Made by a program: the position numbers and the translations under genes. Source: Gammaproteobacteria bacterium (GTDB lineage Bacteria > Pseudomonadota > Gammaproteobacteria > Steroidobacterales > Steroidobacteraceae). From it: 11,169 nucleotides of DNA. The stretch is from the NCBI GenBank assembly GCA_005877705.1, contig VBNY01000217.1, positions 1 through 11,169 on the forward strand. The letters are read 5' to 3'. A model generated the notes under the pieces. It made no database searches and was not told where the DNA came from. It saw only the letters and a list, made by a program, of their open reading frames with translations. Below, piece by piece: positions 8,969 to 11,169 of this stretch. Each line of letters starts with the position of its first letter. Within the stretch, counting starts at the first letter, position 1.

Positions 8969-9001
8969 CTGATTCCGTGACGCGTTGCTAGACTTCCCCG
9001 C
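8965..9001 (+). promoter_or_regulatory. Sigma-70-like promoter of the toxin-antitoxin operon, probably leaderless
   Basis: TTGACT (8965-8970) as -35, an 18-base spacer, and TAGACT (8989-8994) as -10 preceded by TGC, the extended -10 form. A start 6-7 bases downstream would fall at 9000-9001, one or two bases before the ATG at 9002. There is no purine-rich ribosome binding site before that ATG (CTTCCCCGC), which fits a leaderless or nearly leaderless transcript. Confidence 0.6.
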
Positions 9002-9286
9002 ATGACCCGAATCACCGGCAAATTCCAGATCACCCTGCCAAAGCGCCTCGTCGATGCTTACGACATCAAGGTGGGCGATGAAGTGGAGCTCGTTGCGGCG
9101 GGTGAAACGATCGCGATTGTGCCAGCGCGTGCAAAAAAAGAGGTATTGGTGCCAGAGGACCGCCTCCGGCAGTTCGACCAGGCTGGTGAGCGCCAGCGAG
9201 CTCGCGAGCGGGCGCGCTCGTTGCCGTGGGCGAAGAACCGCGGATGGAAACGAGAGGACCTCTACACGCGTGGCCGCACTCGTTGA
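9002..9286 (+). CDS. AbrB/SpoVT-fold antitoxin of a VapBC-type module
   Basis: DNA-binding antitoxin that would neutralise the PIN-domain nuclease encoded next and repress their shared promoter. 94 residues. Seen: the swapped-hairpin AbrB/MazE domain at about 1-45 (TGKFQITLPKRLVDAYDI then KVGDEVELVAAG, ending AIVPA), a charged Arg/Glu-rich helical linker (about 52-74), and the C-terminal toxin-binding tail NRGWKREDLYTRG. Full length for this antitoxin group as I know it. The ATG at 9002 is the only start that gives the complete domain, and it lies at the predicted transcript start. The stop overlaps the toxin's GTG start by 17 bases, which implies coupled translation. The antitoxin is intact while its toxin is broken. 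Confidence 0.88.
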   Translation: MTRITGKFQITLPKRLVDAYDIKVGDEVELVAAGETIAIVPARAKKEVLVPEDRLRQFDQAGERQRARERARSLPWAKNRGWKREDLYTRGRTR

Positions 9287-9711
9287 CACCAACATTCTCG
9301 TCTACAGATACGACCCGCGGTTCCCGGCGAAGCAAGCACGCGCGACGCAGCTGCTGCGCCAGGGGATCGCGGATAATTCCATCGTCGTTGCGCATCAGGC
9401 GCTGGTGGAAAACCTCGCTGCTCTCCGTAGAGGAAGCGCACCGCGAAGTGGACGAAATGCTCGCCCAGTTCAGTGTCGTTTATCCGACGGAGAATACACT
9501 GCGCACGGCGCTGCGAGGCGCGGCGCTCTACAAGCTATCCTGGTTCGACGCCCACCTTTGGGCATACGCAGATGAGCGCGGTCTCGACCCGCTATGGTCG
9601 GAAGACTTCGAGGACGGCCGGCTATATGGCCGCGTGAGAGTACTCGATCCGTTTCGGCTCGCTGTGCACGAGCGGTCGCCGGGCTACTCGAGGGCAAGAG
9701 TCGCGAGATAG
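9270..9711 (+). pseudogene. vapC: PIN-domain ribonuclease toxin (VapC family), frameshifted
   Basis: VapC toxins are Mg-dependent RNases that cut tRNA or rRNA. The N-terminal part starts at GTG 9270, inside the antitoxin's end: VAALVDTNILVYRYD with the first PIN aspartate (residue 6), and HQALVE with the conserved glutamate (E47, bases 9408-9410). The C-terminal part continues in the next frame from about 9412: SLLSVEEAHREVDEMLAQF, then SWFDAHLWAYADERGLDP and SEDFEDGRLYGRVRVLDPF, carrying the other acidic residues. Relatives have roughly a dozen more residues between the glutamate and the LLS-EEA stretch, so a deletion of some tens of bases with a frame change fits better than a single-base slip. 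The old frame runs to 9575 as nonsense. After RVLDPF the frame continues for 17 or so residues that look accidental and overlap an antisense gene remnant. The toxin should be inactive unless this is an assembly error. Confidence 0.85.
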
Positions 9712-9800
9712 GCACCCACGGCGGCTTCCGATTGAGGGTCGAGCGTGCGCGCGACACCTTGCATGATGCGGGCATTGGTCGTTCCGGATCGCCCGCCGCG
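9684..9800 (-). pseudogene. Remnant of a cytochrome c gene (C-terminal end only)
   Basis: On the minus strand, reading into a TAG at 9684-9686, the last 30 or so codons give NARIMQGVARTLDPQSEAA and then VGAYLATLALE. This is the usual end of a class I cytochrome c domain: a Met that could be the axial heme ligand, a short helix, 'L...(D/E)..AVAAYLASL'. Upstream in the same frame the sequence becomes Arg/Pro-rich nonsense and no CxxCH heme motif can be found in any minus frame back to about 10000. The 5' limit given is approximate. The fragment overlaps the 3' end of the toxin gene by about 28 bases, so a rearrangement may have joined the two. The call rests on a short match recognised by eye. 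Confidence 0.5.
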
Positions 9801-10018
9801 GCGCTGGTGCATCGATACAGGATCGTCCCACCTCCTCTTCTGAGGGTGGGCAAGGAATCGCCACAATCCTGGAGGCCGTGTAAAGCGCCTCAGATCCGGT
9901 ATACGGCGTTTACTTGTGGGAAACACTCTATCAACGAACGACGAGTTGTTCCGCACGGGACCACCCAATACAGTGACAGCCGGATAGAGGTGGAATCAGC
10001 GATTTGAGGTAACTGCAC
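9712..10018. other. Non-coding stretch with short hairpins
   Basis: No convincing gene beyond the cytochrome remnant at its left edge. Two inverted repeats are visible: CCCACC (9827-9832) with GGTGGG (9845-9850), and GTAAAGCGCC (9880-9889) with GGCGTTTAC (9905-9913), the latter with one bulged base and a 15-base loop. Neither is followed by a T-run. I see no tRNA, no CRISPR array and no insertion-sequence ends. Confidence 0.4.
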
Positions 10019-10204
10019 ATGCTCCCCTTCGCTCGCATTGCCGTCGCATTGGCGATCGCCCCCCTGGCGGTGATTGCGCTCGGGTTCGCACTGGCGCTCG
10101 AGGCGACTGGCGCCTCGCGCCCGCGCGCGACTGAGGCAGTCAGCACGAAGGGCAAAGACTACTTCGGCACGCGCGAAGCACGCCGAGTAGGGTCGGTCCC
10201 GTAG
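10019..10204 (+). CDS. Hypothetical small membrane or secreted protein
   Basis: A 61-residue frame with ATG at 10019 and GAGGT at 10006-10010, eight bases upstream, a plausible ribosome binding site. Seen: a hydrophobic segment at residues 4-27 (FARIAVALAIAPLAVIALGF and on to ALAL) followed by a polar tail of about 34 residues rich in Arg, Thr and Ala. It could be a signal-anchored small protein, the surviving N-terminus of a longer exported protein, or chance. No family recognised. The 3' end lies inside an inverted repeat (10159-10190), which argues mildly against ordinary coding sequence. The stretches on both sides are non-coding and it has no operon partner. Confidence 0.3.
   Translation: MLPFARIAVALAIAPLAVIALGFALALEATGASRPRATEAVSTKGKDYFGTREARRVGSVP
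10159..10190. repeat. Inverted repeat, 9 pairs with one bulge
   Basis: CTACTTCGGC (10159-10168) pairs with GCCGAGTAG (10182-10190), one T bulged, 13-base loop. It is followed at once by GGGTCGGTCCC-like sequence, so the RNA could fold further. Confidence 0.45.
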
Positions 10205-10227
10205 TCGAAACCCGGCCACCGTTCTCT

Positions 10228-10296
10228 TTCGGCCGGCGGCTCGCACACACCCTTCTCGCGGATTGAGAGTCTGCGCTCGGTGAGCCGTCGGCCGGA
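10228..10296. repeat. Imperfect 17-base inverted repeat with 35-base spacer
   Basis: Left arm TTCGGCCGGCGGCTCGC (10228-10244) and right arm GTGAGCCGTCGGCCGGA (10280-10296) match at 14 of 17 positions when one is reverse-complemented. No T-run follows. It could be a REP-like or other extragenic repeat, part of a structured RNA, or the remains of a small mobile element; I see no direct-repeat target duplication beside it. Confidence 0.55.
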
Positions 10297-10502
10297 CCCA
10301 CACGACCCCACATATCGCCAGGTCCCCCGCGCGGTCGCGGCGCCGCGCTCGAGGTTACCGTGCATTCAGCAAGGTATATCCAACGAGAGAGCTGTATCTG
10401 CCTTCTACTGCACCCCGCATGTCTCTCCTCAGGCCGATGTGCTCGCAATGGGTTGTGGCCATCCTGACTTCGGAAGATCTCAATTGGCAGTTCTGGAACA
10501 TC

Positions 10503-10507
10503 GGAGG
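10503..10507 (+). promoter_or_regulatory. Strong ribosome binding site of the Sel1-repeat gene
   Basis: GGAGG six bases before the ATG at 10514. It settles that start and gives a clean signal peptide. Confidence 0.75.
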
Positions 10508-10513
10508 CTCCCT

Positions 10514-11169
10514 ATGAAACTGCACAAAGTCGCAGTCATCGGCGTTCTCCTGATCTGCGGCAGCGTGGCGCATGCCGATCCGCGATCAGAGCCGTCTCGG
10601 GCGGTGACAGTCGAGCAAGCGGCGCTGATGTACAGACGAGGAGTCATGTACGACGAGGGACTCGGGGTGCAAACCGATAGCGCGGCGGCCTACCGCTGGT
10701 ATTCGCTGGCGGCGGCTCAGGGACATGCCGAGTCGATGAACCGTATCGGAATACTGTACGCCACGGGCCGGGGATTGCCGCAGGACTACGTAGCGGCGCT
10801 CGGCTGGTTTCGGCTGGCCGCCGCGAACGGCTCGATGCAAGCCCTCAACAACGTGGCGAACGCATATTTCCATGGTCTGGGCGTCCCACAGAGCTACGCG
10901 ATGGCCGCCACCTTGTTGAAAGGGGCGGCGCAGCGGGGTGATGCGGCAGCCCAGTACAGGCTGGGGCTATTGCACGACTCGGGATTGGGAGTTGCCCGGG
11001 ATAGCCAGCTTGCCCGGGAGTTGTTCGAGCGCTCTGCGACGCAGGGATACGCGCCCGCTATGGTCACCCTGGGCCGAATATACGTGGAGGCCATCGGGGT
11101 GCGCAGGGACAGTGCCCGCGGGCAGGCGTTGCTGCGTGCCGCACTCGATCACGGAATTCCGTCTGAGCT
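10514..11169 (+). CDS. Secreted Sel1-like repeat protein, 3' end outside the window
   Basis: Open to the last base, 218 codons seen. Residues 1-21 are a signal peptide (MKLHKVAVIGVLLICGSVAHA, likely cut after Ala21; Cys15 is not in a proper lipobox). Five back-to-back Sel1-like repeats of exactly 36 residues follow: 36-71, 72-107, 108-143, 144-179 and 180-215. Each has the pattern A...Y.LG..Y..G.GV..D...A..W...AA.QG, for example GVMYDEGLGVQTDSAAAYRW in the first. The fifth is the most divergent (EAIG in place of xGLG). Such proteins form curved alpha-alpha solenoids and serve as protein-binding scaffolds, often periplasmic in proteobacteria; the partner cannot be told from sequence. It has its own ribosome binding site and about 300 non-coding bases upstream, so it starts its own transcription unit. 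Confidence 0.9.
   Translation, partial: MKLHKVAVIGVLLICGSVAHADPRSEPSRAVTVEQAALMYRRGVMYDEGLGVQTDSAAAYRWYSLAAAQGHAESMNRIGILYATGRGLPQDYVAALGWFRLAAANGSMQALNNVANAYFHGLGVPQSYAMAATLLKGAAQRGDAAAQYRLGLLHDSGLGVARDSQLARELFERSATQGYAPAMVTLGRIYVEAIGVRRDSARGQALLRAALDHGIPSE

Larger units (their letters stand above)
10205..10513. other. Intergenic region with inverted repeats upstream of the Sel1-repeat gene
   Basis: About 309 bases with no credible gene. It holds the long inverted repeat at 10228-10296 and a perfect 12-base palindrome CGCGGCGCCGCG (10336-10347). TATATC at 10374-10379 could be a -10 box, but no good -35 stands at the right distance; I could not place the promoter of the Sel1-repeat gene with any confidence. 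Confidence 0.4.

Noticed and set aside
9827..9850. CCCACC/GGTGGG hairpin as a terminator
   Set aside because: Six pairs, 12-base loop, no T-run on either strand.
10140..10448. Minus-strand frame of 102 codons over the inverted-repeat region
   Set aside because: Arg/Pro/Ser-rich, no ribosome binding site, no family likeness, and it includes the inverted repeats.
9712..10513. CRISPR array, tRNA, integron attC or insertion-sequence ends
   Set aside because: No repeated unit with regular spacing, no cloverleaf, no attC core sequences and no terminal repeats with target duplication were found by eye.

Overview
The window is visibly GC-rich, with strongly biased third codon positions, long meaningless open frames antisense to the real genes, and GTG starts. 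Together with the gene families this points to a high-GC proteobacterium. A gammaproteobacterium of the Xanthomonadales/Nevskiales/Steroidobacteraceae sort is my guess, but nothing here fixes the taxon.

Layout. Positions 1-8929 hold a four-gene, same-strand efflux operon of the MdtABC / MuxABC-OpmB type: a membrane fusion protein (16-1227), a first RND pump subunit (1238-4230, broken), a second RND pump subunit (4227-7538) and an outer-membrane lipoprotein channel of the NodT family (7535-8929). Spacing is tight: 10 bases, then two 4-base stop/start overlaps. In intact relatives the two RND proteins form a mixed inner-membrane pump, the fusion protein links it to the channel, and drugs or other toxic amphiphiles are expelled across the envelope.

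Positions 8930-9001 hold two overlapping inverted repeats and a good sigma-70-like promoter that starts at, or one or two bases before, the next ATG. Positions 9002-9711 hold a VapBC-type toxin-antitoxin pair: an intact AbrB-fold antitoxin and a PIN-domain toxin broken by a frameshift. Positions 9684-about 9800 on the minus strand look like the last 30 or so codons of a cytochrome c gene. Positions 9712-10513 are mostly non-coding, with one doubtful small membrane ORF (10019-10204) and several inverted repeats. From 10514 to the window end runs a secreted Sel1-repeat protein with five exact 36-residue repeats, cut by the window edge.

The main observation is that four internal segments appear to be missing, relative to family members as I remember them: about 32 codons in the fusion protein, about 24 codons and then about 46 bases in the first RND gene, and some tens of bases in the toxin gene. 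The second RND gene and the channel gene show no such gaps. The window is therefore either a decaying locus (efflux pump and toxin both disabled) or a sequence assembly with collapsed or dropped segments. I found no clear novel defence or mobile system.
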